From NCBI GenBank assembly GCA_020199775.1, contig JAIVJZ010000040.1, forward strand, positions 124,001-188,000: a stretch of 64,000 nt of DNA, in the 5' to 3' direction. Positions 18,078 through 26,757 of this stretch are shown here, piece after piece (position 1 is the first letter of the stretch; every line of letters begins with the position of its first letter). This stretch comes from Acidobacteriota bacterium (lineage in GTDB: Bacteria > Acidobacteriota > Blastocatellia > Pyrinomonadales > Pyrinomonadaceae). Position numbers and translations under genes: made by a program. The notes beneath the pieces are model-generated. The model was not told the DNA's origin and did not search any database. It saw nothing but the letters and a program-made list of their open reading frames with translations.

Positions 18078-19691
18078 CTAGTTGACGAGGTCGTAAAGGA
18101 TTGAGGCCGAGATGAGGGCGTGTTGTCTCTGCACCTGAGACCACGAGTAAAATCTCAAAGCGTTCAGCGAGTAGTAGTACAGGGCCACGTTGTACTCCTT
18201 CACGTCGTCGGCGGGATTGCTCTCCACGACCTGATAGGCCAGCTGCCGGAGAAAGACGACCGTCTCGTACGCTTTGACCAGCGCCGCATTCTCGGACTGT
18301 AGCCTGCGTGACAGATTGCCCACCTCGCTGAAGCGTTCGGCAAGCGTCAGCGCCTCCTCCAGCGCCAGCCGCTCCTCCAGCGTGGCTTCTTCTTCCTTCA
18401 GCAGTTGGTGGCGTATCACCGTGTCCAGTTCGGCAAAGTCGCGCAGGATGTGGCCCGGCCCGGTGAGGCCGAAGTCGATCAGCCATACGTGCCGTTCCTT
18501 GTCGATGAGGATGTTGCCGCCGTTGAGGTCGCCGTGAGTGGAGCAGTTATAGGTGGAGGCCAGAAACTCCTGCCGCTGCACGTCAGCCACAGGGTTTGTG
18601 AAGGCGCGTCCCTCAGGAAGCGAATCGAAGTACAACTGGCGCTTACCCTGCACCCCCTTCAGCCCTTCCGCCAGTGCCCGCTCAATGCGCTCGTTCGTCA
18701 GGCCGAGCCGCCGCACATACTCGTCCGTCAAGTCCAATAACTGTAGGACGCCGCGGTTCGCGTACCACTGCTTGCAGGTCTCATGGAACAGGCGCTGCAA
18801 CAAGGTCTTGATGTCGGCCACGCCAGCGTGGGCGTAGAAGTCGCTGAAGCTCTCGACCTGATTCCCGACGCTGCCAAGCAGAGAGTAGACGATGCCACCC
18901 AAGTGCAGGCTGCGCCGCAGCTCGATGACGCTGGTGCTATGGTTGCCGCCGATGAATGGCTGGACGAACTCCTTGTAGTTCTTCGACTCCAAATCTATCT
19001 GTCGATGATCGCCGAACTTGACGACGACGGGCTGGCCGGCCCCCGTCTTCTTGAAGAAGGGCGTCGCCAGCATGACGGCAGAGCCGCTGTGGCCGAAGGC
19101 AAGGGGCTTGAGCAGTACGCTCTCGGACTGGTAGAAGAGGCGGCAGAGCAGGTCGTCCAGCTCGATGGCCAACTGCGCCTGCTGCGGCGTCTTGTTCTTG
19201 ACACGGCGGTCGTCGATGTTGAGGTTGACGACCAGCTGAGACGGGCTGAGCCCACGCGGCCAGCGCGTGTTTAAGTCGAGGTTGATCTGCGCCTTCTCCG
19301 TGGCGATCTTCTGGATAGTGCGGACGATCTCGAAGGCGTCGTGGCGATCCTTCTCAAGAAAGTCTTCGACGTGGTATCTGGAGAATGCTTCGCGGTATCT
19401 CTGTAGGTTGCCGTAGTCGGAGTACATGATGATCTGCGTCGCGCTCAGCAGTCCCCCTTCATCGAGCCTCCTGAGCAGGACGAGGCCGTCTTCGTTCTCC
19501 CGATCTGCGCGGCCACGGAGGTTGATGTCGAGGATCGCGAGATGGTGGAAGTCCTGCTTGAAGCATTCCCAAGCATCATCGAGCGTGTGCACCGATTTCG
19601 CCACGTACCCCTCAGTGGCGAGGAAATTTTCGAGGGACTGGCACACGTCGATGTCGTCGTCCAAGATCAGGATGCGGAATTCTCGGTCCAC
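18078..19691 (-). CDS. Receiver fused to APH-like kinase
   Basis: 537 aa from the GTG at 19691 (AAAGGATG upstream; the gene overlaps the previous one by 25 bp). The receiver (about 5-125) has the acidic cluster D11-D13, phospho-acceptor D55 (LAILDINL) and K114. The C-terminal part (about 190-480) has a protein-kinase/aminoglycoside-phosphotransferase fold: glycine loop FGHSGSAV, K225 (VVVKFG), catalytic loop HGDLNGGN (D388, N393) and IDFG (D406). All catalytic residues are kept, so it should be active. The fold resembles the APH-like ternary-complex-associated domain (TCAD9) that I recall from comparative work on conflict systems; that assignment needs a profile search. The natural substrate is unknown. 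Confidence 0.82.
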   Translation of the reverse strand: MDREFRILILDDDIDVCQSLENFLATEGYVAKSVHTLDDAWECFKQDFHHLAILDINLRGRADRENEDGLVLLRRLDEGGLLSATQIIMYSDYGNLQRYREAFSRYHVEDFLEKDRHDAFEIVRTIQKIATEKAQINLDLNTRWPRGLSPSQLVVNLNIDDRRVKNKTPQQAQLAIELDDLLCRLFYQSESVLLKPLAFGHSGSAVMLATPFFKKTGAGQPVVVKFGDHRQIDLESKNYKEFVQPFIGGNHSTSVIELRRSLHLGGIVYSLLGSVGNQVESFSDFYAHAGVADIKTLLQRLFHETCKQWYANRGVLQLLDLTDEYVRRLGLTNERIERALAEGLKGVQGKRQLYFDSLPEGRAFTNPVADVQRQEFLASTYNCSTHGDLNGGNILIDKERHVWLIDFGLTGPGHILRDFAELDTVIRHQLLKEEEATLEERLALEEALTLAERFSEVGNLSRRLQSENAALVKAYETVVFLRQLAYQVVESNPADDVKEYNVALYYYSLNALRFYSWSQVQRQHALISASILYDLVN

Positions 19692-20110
19692 TGCTTTCTC
19701 AACATCCTTTCGCGGAAGTTGTCTCTGACCTCCTGACACATGAGCGCCTCGCCGACGACGTGGAGCAGGTTCTGTGGCGAGTACGGCTTGTCGCTCACGT
19801 CGTCGGCACCGGCCAGGAACAACTGCCGGACGTCTTCCCTCGGCAGCGCGGCGCATAGGATCAATAGGTGGCGGTTGTGCGCGACGACATCCTTGATCAG
19901 CCGCCGCTCCTCGCGCTTAACGGTCGCGCACCCGAGGATGACGACGTCGGGGGGTCTGCCCTGAACGTAGCACTTCGGTTCCAAGTAGGTGTAGGCGTCC
20001 GAAGTCCTCACGAGGAACTTGCGTTCGGCTAGGACGTTGCCGGCGGCCTCGCGCCAAGACGATTGATGGTCGATGAGGAGGATTCGCTTGCTTTCCACGG
20101 ATGTCTTCAT
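19667..20110 (-). CDS. Stand-alone degenerate response-regulator receiver
   Basis: 147 aa. A receiver-like fold is suggested by RILLIDHQSSWREAAGNVL, PDVVILGCATV, HLLILCAALP and VSDKPYSPQNLL. The phospho-acceptor Asp that should end PDVVIL is Gly60, the acidic pair is reduced to D14 followed by His, and the switch Ser/Thr position is Cys86. Lys108 remains. It is therefore probably not phosphorylated, and may act as a docking or inhibitory subunit. Its ATG overlaps the stop of the histidine kinase gene (ATGA), and its end overlaps the receiver-kinase gene, so translation is coupled on both sides. Confidence 0.85.
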   Translation of the reverse strand: MKTSVESKRILLIDHQSSWREAAGNVLAERKFLVRTSDAYTYLEPKCYVQGRPPDVVILGCATVKREERRLIKDVVAHNRHLLILCAALPREDVRQLFLAGADDVSDKPYSPQNLLHVVGEALMCQEVRDNFRERMLRKQWTENSAS

Positions 20111-23100
20111 GTCTCGAACGCGCTCTTCTTATCGGTGAGCGGGAGTCTGATGATGAAGGTCGCGCCGCCGCCCGGACGGCTCTGCGCCGTCAGCGTCCCC
20201 TTGTAGCTCTCGACGATTTCCCTGGCATGCCAGAGGCCGAAGCCCGTTCCCTTCCACCGCCCCCGCCTCTTTGTCGTGTAGCCGAACTCGAAGATTTTTT
20301 CCAACAGGGAGCTTTTGATGCCCGGGCCCGTGTCGGCGACGCTAATAACAACGTCCGGGGGGTTACGTGATACGCTGATGGTGATCCTCCCGCGTCCCTT
20401 CATAGCCTCTTTGGCGTTAGAAATCAAGTAGTCGAACACCAGCTTGACGAGCGCCAGGCTGACTTCGACGGCTCCGAGGCCCGGCGGGGCGTTCACCAAG
20501 ACCCTGCTCCGCCGGTCGTCCTTGTACTTCAGATCGATATCTTCCAGCAACATGTTCACCGAGATGACCTCTGGCTTGGCCCGGTACTGAAGGGCGGAGT
20601 TGAAGGTGATCTTCATGTCCTGAGCGAAGTTGCTCGCGTTCATCATCCTCTGGTCAATTCTGCGAACCTCTGCTTCCGCCAGGGCGATGAGCGCGTCCCT
20701 GCGCGGCTCGTCCTTCGGTAGATGTCGCCGCACCAAGTTGAAGAGCGTGGCGGCGGATAACCTGACGGGGGCGAGCGCGGTCGCGAGGTCGTGCGAGAGG
20801 CTGATAGCGACCTTCCCGACGCTGCTCAGGACAGACATCTCTCGGTTGCTCTTCTCGGTGTCGCGCACGGCCTTGACGATCTCCAGCCTCTTCAGCGTGA
20901 CGGCCAGCTGCGCGGCCAGCACCTTCAGCAGGTTAACGTCCGACGGCTTGAAGACGTTCGTTTTCTCGTGGCTAATAATTAGGGTGCCGTAGTAGGAGTC
21001 GGCAAACTCCACCGGCGCGAGGACGATTGACTTGACGTGGCTGCCGGCTATTGGGCGGCGGACTTCCGGCCGCAGGTCATCGAGGTTCTGTTCGGCTATC
21101 ACCTGCCTTTTCTCCTTGACCCGGCCGTTCCAACTTCCCGCCTCGGGGACGACAAGCGGCGGCGGCTCGTACTCGTTGAAGAAGCCGGCGAGGTGGAACT
21201 CGCGCTTCTCCGGCACGTAGCGTCTGAGGATGATCTCCCCGCTGTTGAACTTGGCAACCTTGCGGAGTACGATTTTGTACGCGGCGTCGAGATGCTCCGG
21301 CTCGGTGATGCGGTTCAACGTGGCAGTCACTTCGTCCAGCAGCTCTAGCCTCCGGCGCTCTAGCTCGGCCGCCGAGTTGGCTTCGAGAAGACGGCGCGCG
21401 CTCTGCACGACCAGCACGGCCTGGGCGGCGAACAGCTCCAACAGCGATACGTCGTCTTCGGTGAAGACCGACGGGTTGACGCTCTCCAGGTCGAGAACTC
21501 CGATCAGTTCCTCGTCGAAAAACAGCGGCACAGCGAGTTCGCTCCTGATGACCTTCGCGCCCCGGTAGCGCTTGTCGTTCTGCGTGTCGTCGGTGCGGAT
21601 GTGTTTGCCCGTCTTGGCGACATGCCTGATAATGCCCAGCTTATTCCTCTGAGGGAAGATGCGCTCTATCTTCTTATACAGGGGGGACAATCTGTCTTTG
21701 ACGATGTACGACTCGCCGGGCAGCCCTCCGGTGTTGTAGAGTTGGAGGACAGCCATCTCGACGCGGAAGAATTTGCGAGCCGTCTCCAGAATAGCCTCGA
21801 AGGTGTCCTTCGGGTTCTCCTGCGTCGAAACCACTTTCTCCGACAAGTGCCGGAGGGCCTTCATGCTGGAATGCAGGCTTTTCACGCGCTCGTAAATCTG
21901 CGCGTTCCTGATGGCGACGACCGCCTGCCCGGCCAGCACGACCATGAAGTCGCGGTGGGACTGGTTGAAGGCCGAGGGCTCGCCGCTCTCAAGGTTGATC
22001 ACGCCTACCGCCTCGCGCGTGACGGGGTCGATGAAGGGAACGTCGAGTTCCGAACGAGTGGTGGGCACGACATTCTTGTAGACGCTAGACCTCCGCACGT
22101 TCTTCACCAACACCGGCGTCCGCTTGAGGAAGGCCGCCGCGACCAGTCCCTTGCGCTTACTTCCATTCTGCGCGGATAGATCGATGGCGGAATCGCGGTA
22201 CAGCCTCCTGTTCGTTCCCCTAGAGGATTCGGCCTTCAGAGAGTTGGTGCGCTTTTCGTAGAGGTAGATGACTGCGTCATCGGCCGAGACGCGCTTGACC
22301 GCCAGCTTCAAGATCGTCTCCATGATGTCCTTGCGGTTGAACGTCTGGCCTATCTTCTGGTCGATCTGTTGCAGGACGCTGAAGTCCTCGCTACGCAAGA
22401 CCTGAAGCGCCTGGTTGTTCTTGATAGCGATGGCGGCGAAGTAGGCGAGCGTGGTGATCAGCAGGCGCTGTAAGGGGTCAAAGGTTTGCGGCACACGGTA
22501 ATTCACGAAAAGCACCCCGACGGGCTCTTCACCCGCGCGCAGGACGATAACCGCCGTGGACTTGATGCCTTCCCGCCTTTCGAAGTAACCCTTTCTGGTC
22601 CTCGCGTCGCCGCCCAGCTTTTCGTATAGGGTCTTACTGTCCTCTACCCATATCTCCGCCTTGTCCGTATCCAAGGTACGGTTCAGGGCGAGGTTGGCTA
22701 CGTCGTCGACTCGCACCTTCGGCTTCACGTGGCTGGCGCGCCGCAGTTCTCCGCTCTCTATCCCCTTGAGGAAGCAGTCCTGCGTCGCCCTGCCGGGCGC
22801 GTGCCGGTAAGGGTATAAGACGACGATGCCAGCCTTCGTAACCTCCTTTATATGATCTGTGACCTCCTGAAGAAGGTCAGTCCGCGCGCTCAGAGGCTGG
22901 ATGAGCCGCTGGCCGGACTCTTTTATCTTCTCCATGTAATAGAGCAATCGCAGGTAGTTGAGCGCGAGCGCCAGTTGATTGCCCAAGAGCTTAATGATCC
23001 GCACGTCCTCCTCGTCGAAGGCGCGCGGCTTGTCGTGCTGTAGCGACAAAACTCCCAAAGGCTCTTTCTGGTAGAAGAGCGGGATGAAGGTCATGGATTC

Positions 23101-23925
23101 GGCCAGCGGCGTCGCCTCGTCGAGGGCTTGGACTATCTTGGGGAAGTCATCCCCGTACAGCTTGACGTCTTCACTGTAATGGGAAGTGATAAAGGGCTTG
23201 GCAGTCTCGATGACGTAAGCACTTCCGCCTTTGAATTTGCCCTCATCCTGAATGTACACGCCCCTGTAATATCTGTGGTGCTCGAAGGTTCGCGACTGCG
23301 GGCGATAGACGGAGAGGGAGATATAGTAACTCGTATCCAGCACCCCGGAGATTTCCTTATACAACTGCTTGATGATGGCCTCGGGCCCCTGAAGTTCCTG
23401 ATTGATCTTCTGCCCTGCGGCAATAACCTTCTGATACCTGCCTAAGAGCCACGAGCTTTCCAGCAACGGCTCAAACTTCTCGGAGATATATGTGAGAATA
23501 GTGTGGTCGCCCTCCGTGAGTCCCTTCTTCTCAACGTAGCCGAGGAATAGTATCGCGACCGGTTTCCGCTCGCGCTTAGTGAACAGGGGTAAAGCCGCAA
23601 TGTACTTGAGAGGGCTGAGGGGCGAGGTCTGCGGTAAGTTTTGCACATCCTGAGGGAGAACTTCTTCAACCCTCAGAGACTCTGTTTCAATAGCTTTCCG
23701 GGCAATCGCGGCCATCCACGGCGGGATATGTTTGTATGCCGTAGACTTCGGCAGTGGGGCGTTGGAGACAGCGCTTTTATGAAACGTGCCTTTAATCGGG
23801 TTCAGAGAGATAGCGGCGCAGAAGTCCGGCCCTAAATGGGAGACCCCCAACTTGACCATCTCACGCAGGAGTGCCTTTCGGTCGCTCGACGCATCGATTT
23901 GGGTGGAAGAGTGAGGCTTTTTCAT
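20107..23925 (-). CDS. Soluble multi-GAF sensor histidine kinase
   Basis: 1272 aa with no transmembrane segment. About six GAF-type modules occupy residues 20-1030; repeated signatures include VPLFFDEELIGVLDLES, VPFIDPVTREAVGVINLES and IPLFYQKEPLGVLSLQH. The dimerisation/phospho-acceptor helix has His1045 in AISLSHDLATALAPVR. The ATPase domain has an N box (ISNAKEAM), G1 (ADTGPGIK) and G2 (GTGFGLWHAREIVES). GAF arrays bind small ligands such as cyclic nucleotides or haem; the ligand is unknown. It is the presumed phosphate donor for the two intact receivers downstream. ATGA overlap with the next gene. Confidence 0.9.
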   Translation of the reverse strand: MKKPHSSTQIDASSDRKALLREMVKLGVSHLGPDFCAAISLNPIKGTFHKSAVSNAPLPKSTAYKHIPPWMAAIARKAIETESLRVEEVLPQDVQNLPQTSPLSPLKYIAALPLFTKRERKPVAILFLGYVEKKGLTEGDHTILTYISEKFEPLLESSWLLGRYQKVIAAGQKINQELQGPEAIIKQLYKEISGVLDTSYYISLSVYRPQSRTFEHHRYYRGVYIQDEGKFKGGSAYVIETAKPFITSHYSEDVKLYGDDFPKIVQALDEATPLAESMTFIPLFYQKEPLGVLSLQHDKPRAFDEEDVRIIKLLGNQLALALNYLRLLYYMEKIKESGQRLIQPLSARTDLLQEVTDHIKEVTKAGIVVLYPYRHAPGRATQDCFLKGIESGELRRASHVKPKVRVDDVANLALNRTLDTDKAEIWVEDSKTLYEKLGGDARTRKGYFERREGIKSTAVIVLRAGEEPVGVLFVNYRVPQTFDPLQRLLITTLAYFAAIAIKNNQALQVLRSEDFSVLQQIDQKIGQTFNRKDIMETILKLAVKRVSADDAVIYLYEKRTNSLKAESSRGTNRRLYRDSAIDLSAQNGSKRKGLVAAAFLKRTPVLVKNVRRSSVYKNVVPTTRSELDVPFIDPVTREAVGVINLESGEPSAFNQSHRDFMVVLAGQAVVAIRNAQIYERVKSLHSSMKALRHLSEKVVSTQENPKDTFEAILETARKFFRVEMAVLQLYNTGGLPGESYIVKDRLSPLYKKIERIFPQRNKLGIIRHVAKTGKHIRTDDTQNDKRYRGAKVIRSELAVPLFFDEELIGVLDLESVNPSVFTEDDVSLLELFAAQAVLVVQSARRLLEANSAAELERRRLELLDEVTATLNRITEPEHLDAAYKIVLRKVAKFNSGEIILRRYVPEKREFHLAGFFNEYEPPPLVVPEAGSWNGRVKEKRQVIAEQNLDDLRPEVRRPIAGSHVKSIVLAPVEFADSYYGTLIISHEKTNVFKPSDVNLLKVLAAQLAVTLKRLEIVKAVRDTEKSNREMSVLSSVGKVAISLSHDLATALAPVRLSAATLFNLVRRHLPKDEPRRDALIALAEAEVRRIDQRMMNASNFAQDMKITFNSALQYRAKPEVISVNMLLEDIDLKYKDDRRSRVLVNAPPGLGAVEVSLALVKLVFDYLISNAKEAMKGRGRITISVSRNPPDVVISVADTGPGIKSSLLEKIFEFGYTTKRRGRWKGTGFGLWHAREIVESYKGTLTAQSRPGGGATFIIRLPLTDKKSAFET

Positions 23926-24012
23926 CTAATTCCCCTAAGGCCACTGTCGCCACGCGGGCGGCACACGATCAGGGACATTCCACAATGCGCTTCGTTAAGA
24001 AGTGTGCACTCG

Positions 24013-25188
24013 CTACCGCTTACGGCTTGCTGCGCGGGACTTGCTCAAGCCTCGACCGCCGCCCTTACTGCTGCGAGAGCTTTTAGCGCCAGTTCCCTTC
24101 TTGCCCGCAGCGGTTTGCTGCTTTCCCTTTCCGGCCTTGCCTGCCCACTTTGTTCCGCCTTTGGCGCTGGCCTTCGCCGGCGACTTCCGCTTTGCGGCGA
24201 ATTTCTTACCGCCGGCACTCTTCTTACTGCTCCCACCGCGCCGCTCCACCTGCCTCAAGTCTAGCTCGGCCCTTTCAATCTCTCTCGTCAACGGGGATTT
24301 CTTCCTCTCCTCGTTGGCTTTCTTAACTCTCTGCTTCAGCTTGACCTCGTCCTCGGTCTCTGGGAAGGCAATCTTGGCGCAATCCTCAAGGGACATGGTC
24401 GGCTCGGGCACGGGCAGTTTCTCACATGGCGTTACGAGGAGTCCGGCGCGGATTTCGTCGGGGTAAATCGCGTCGGGGGTGTACGCGCCGCTGTGGGCTG
24501 CGATTACCTCCTGCGGTGCGTAGAAGGAAAGCTGTGCGAGTGGGAGCCTGGGGTCGCAATTGTCGGGGGAACTAGCCTCTCTAACTTTCTTTAAGAATTT
24601 GAGCACGCCCCTTTTGAATGAAAAACGCCTGTAGCTGAGCTCTAATGACTCGACGCGATAGAGGTAGATATTCCACCTCACGGGCCATACTGGGAGGTAA
24701 AGGTAATAAGTTAGCTTCTCCTCTTGGCTTGCATTCTCAGGCCGCTCGAAGGCAATAGAGGTTAAGACCTCATGCGTGCTTTGCACCTGATAAGCCTTAG
24801 TGCTTGAGAGTTGTGAAGAGAGAGACGTTGAGATTTCCGTGCCGATCTTCGTCTGTAGCTCGGAGGAGAGACCATCCTTCAGGCTGGCCGAGCTTTTGAG
24901 TGAAGACTCTGCGGTAATCTTGCTGGCCACAGAGTATTGGATCGTGTCCGTAATGGATTCCGTGTAAGTGACAACGATGATCTTCTTCTCGCTGAAGGAG
25001 GGCTTAACTCCAGCCGGGACGGGGACGGTGATTAGCGGCGGGGTACTTTTCGCTTCAAAGCTTTTCTCCTCCACTATAGCTACATAATATCTCGTCGCGC
25101 GGTACCGATCCTGCGCTGTCTTTTGCCAACTATCCGCATCGCTTAATGTTATGTTGTCTGGAATAATCCTCCAGATGACCTTGGTCAT
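24013..25188 (-). CDS. Unrecognised operon-leading protein with Lys/Ala-rich tail
   Basis: 391 aa, first gene of the operon, ATG preceded by GGGAGG. No family recognised. Residues about 1-80 look beta-rich (VIWRIIPDNITL, RATRYYVAIVEEKSF). Residues about 80-150 are a Ser/Thr-rich alternating stretch with few bulky residues (SVASKITAESSLKSSASL, IGTEISTSLSSQLSSTKA), the kind of pattern seen in membrane-inserting hairpins of beta pore-forming proteins. A strand block rich in Tyr/Trp follows (YYLYLPVWPVRWNIYLYRVE). The last 85 or so residues are Lys/Ala/Ser/Gly-rich, like histone H1 tails. It ends 87 bp before the GAF kinase. It could be a structural partner, a nucleic-acid binder or the effector cleaved by the CHAT protease. 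Confidence 0.75.
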   Translation of the reverse strand: MTKVIWRIIPDNITLSDADSWQKTAQDRYRATRYYVAIVEEKSFEAKSTPPLITVPVPAGVKPSFSEKKIIVVTYTESITDTIQYSVASKITAESSLKSSASLKDGLSSELQTKIGTEISTSLSSQLSSTKAYQVQSTHEVLTSIAFERPENASQEEKLTYYLYLPVWPVRWNIYLYRVESLELSYRRFSFKRGVLKFLKKVREASSPDNCDPRLPLAQLSFYAPQEVIAAHSGAYTPDAIYPDEIRAGLLVTPCEKLPVPEPTMSLEDCAKIAFPETEDEVKLKQRVKKANEERKKSPLTREIERAELDLRQVERRGGSSKKSAGGKKFAAKRKSPAKASAKGGTKWAGKAGKGKQQTAAGKKGTGAKSSRSSKGGGRGLSKSRAASRKR

Positions 25189-25717
25189 TCGGTTTGGGCC
25201 TCCCTTTATTAAAGGTAACCGACGCTGAAAGGCGGATGTGAGAACACTTCAGGAACGGCGCGGTAAATCTATCACCGTATAGCAATTCCTAGCAAGATAG
25301 AATTTGTAGTTTTGTGGCTGACCGTGCGCGCGTCTGAGCCCTGCTCTCGTGCAAGTAAGGTTGGGTTAAAGTTAGTTGAAGACGCGCCTTATCCAGTGTG
25401 GAAGGACTGAGGAGCCTTACAAAACACTATATATTCAAGTCAAGTCTTAACTTGATAGAGGGGCATCGGATGAATCGATGCCCCTCTATCAACACATCAT
25501 CACGCGACGACCGCATCAGCACCTGCCTGACGCCTTCCAAAGTCCCGGTCAGCAATCCGCACACATATTGCAACCACACCGGGCGCGCTTCAAATATCGG
25601 ACACCGGTAAAAAGTGTCCTCATCGCCCCCGTCGGCTCCGAGAATCAGTGTCAGGATGCGTGGCATCTCGTTTGCCAAGCACTTCCGCGTCAGGACACGT
25701 TTTCAGGAGCGTACTGT
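25189..25717. other. AT-rich intergenic region between divergent genes
   Basis: 529 bases between the five-gene operon (minus) and a secreted-protein gene (plus). It is visibly more AT-rich than the rest of the window and contains a perfect 17-bp-stem hairpin at 25452-25492. Two short overlapping frames (plus 25398-25610, minus 25427-25678) read through the hairpin and are not supported. Promoters for both directions should lie here, but I cannot pin them down. Confidence 0.55.
25452..25492. repeat. Perfect 17-bp inverted repeat
   Basis: TTGATAGAGGGGCATCG (25452-25468) and CGATGCCCCTCTATCAA (25476-25492) are perfect complements around a 7-base loop, gatgaat. Neither side has a U-run. It could be an operator, a recombination site or the remnant of a mobile-element end. 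Confidence 0.85.
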
Positions 25718-26551
25718 ATGAAGAACCTTTCCACTTCCCTTTTATTATCACTGCTCATCGCTCAACAAGCGTCGGCGATCCCGTCCGCCGCCCGCGCGCA
25801 AGAGGCAGCAAAAATTATCCAACCGTCGCAAGAAACCGCCGCCCGGCCGCTCGGCAACGCGGACGTGCTGGCGTTGGTCAAAGCCGCCCTCGCGCCCGAT
25901 GTCATTATCGCCAAAATTAAATCGTCGGCCTGTAACTTCGAGACGACGCCCGCCGCTCTGGAACAACTCAAGGCGGGCGGCGTGCCCGATGCCGTGATCG
26001 TTGCCATGCTCGCCGCGACGGCTGCGACGGCCGCGCCGCAGACGACTTCGACGCCCGTTGTCGCGCAGCCGCCGGAGGCTCGCCGGGTGAAGCTTCCACA
26101 GGGCACGCCGCTCGATGTCGAGATGGCCTACACGATCAGTTCGCAGGAGGTGCGAGCGGGCGAGTTGATCAGTTTTCGAGTGGTCAACCCGGTGTTGGTG
26201 GACGGGGTCGTAGTCGTCGAAGTGGGCGCAACGGCGTCGGCGCGGGTCGTGAAAGCAAGCAGGGGCGGGCATTGGGGACGCGCCGGGCGTATCGCTTGGG
26301 CGATGCAGGATGTGACCGCCGTGGACGGCACGCGCGTCCCGCTCGCGTCCGGGGGGCGGCTCGTGGGCGACAGCAAAGGCGCGAAGGTGGCGACTCAGAT
26401 GATACTGACCGGCGCGCTGATGCCGCTCATCGCCCCCATCGCGCTCCTGCACGGCTTCAAGCGCGGGGAGAACGCGATCATTCCGGCGGGCAAACGTTTT
26501 GAAGTGTCCGTCAGTCGCGATGCGACCGTCGCCGTCAAGTTGTCGCGATAA
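25718..26551 (+). CDS. Hypothetical exported protein
   Basis: 277 aa from the ATG at 25718 (TCAGGAGCG upstream). A signal peptide covers about 1-28 (LLLSLLIAQQASAIPSAARA). A small helical module (about 45-95; GNADVLALVKAALAPDVIIAKIKSS and LEQLKAGGVPDAVIVAML) resembles one I associate with many Acidobacteriota secreted proteins. A beta-rich C-terminal domain (about 115-277) follows: TPLDVEMAYTISSQEVRAGELISF, ASRGGHWGRAGRIAWAM, and a hydrophobic stretch LTGALMPLIAPIALLHGF before AIIPAGKRFEV. The function is unknown. Monocistronic: it is followed by the tRNA-Gln promoter. Confidence 0.78.
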   Translation: MKNLSTSLLLSLLIAQQASAIPSAARAQEAAKIIQPSQETAARPLGNADVLALVKAALAPDVIIAKIKSSACNFETTPAALEQLKAGGVPDAVIVAMLAATAATAAPQTTSTPVVAQPPEARRVKLPQGTPLDVEMAYTISSQEVRAGELISFRVVNPVLVDGVVVVEVGATASARVVKASRGGHWGRAGRIAWAMQDVTAVDGTRVPLASGGRLVGDSKGAKVATQMILTGALMPLIAPIALLHGFKRGENAIIPAGKRFEVSVSRDATVAVKLSR

Positions 26552-26593
26552 ACGTGACCTGCCGGTGAGGCCGGAGAGGCGTCGAAGGCGCGG

Positions 26594-26622
26594 TTGACAA
26601 CCGCCGCGCCCGCACGTTAATT
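26594..26622 (+). promoter_or_regulatory. Promoter of tRNA-Gln
   Basis: TTGACA (26594-26599), 17 bases, then TTAATT (26617-26622). The tRNA begins 19 bases further on, a fitting distance for a stable-RNA promoter. Confidence 0.6.
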
Positions 26623-26640
26623 TTATCCATCACCGCATGT

Positions 26641-26711
26641 TGGGAGATGGTGAAATGGTATCACACCTGACTCTGGATCAGGCTTTCGGGGTTCGAGTCC
26701 CTGTCTCCCAG
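26641..26711 (+). tRNA. tRNA-Gln (anticodon CTG)
   Basis: The acceptor stem TGGGAGA (26641-26647) pairs with TCTCCCA (26704-26710), discriminator G. The anticodon stem CCTGA/TCAGG encloses the loop CTCTGGA, giving anticodon CTG for glutamine codon CAG. The T-arm has GGTTCGAGTCC. The 3' CCA is not encoded (the DNA reads GTAATC) and must be added afterwards. Confidence 0.95.
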
Positions 26712-26720
26712 TAATCATCT

Positions 26721-26757
26721 CAAGGCCGGACACGGTTGTCCGGCCTTGATAATTTTT
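26721..26757 (+). terminator. Intrinsic terminator of tRNA-Gln
   Basis: A perfect 12-bp stem CAAGGCCGGACA / TGTCCGGCCTTG with a 4-base loop (cggt), followed by ATAATTTTT. It is a textbook rho-independent terminator 10 bases after the tRNA. Confidence 0.92.

Noticed and set aside
25398-25678. Two overlapping small frames around the 17-bp hairpin
   Set aside because: They read through the inverted repeat on opposite strands and show no family features or convincing initiation sites.
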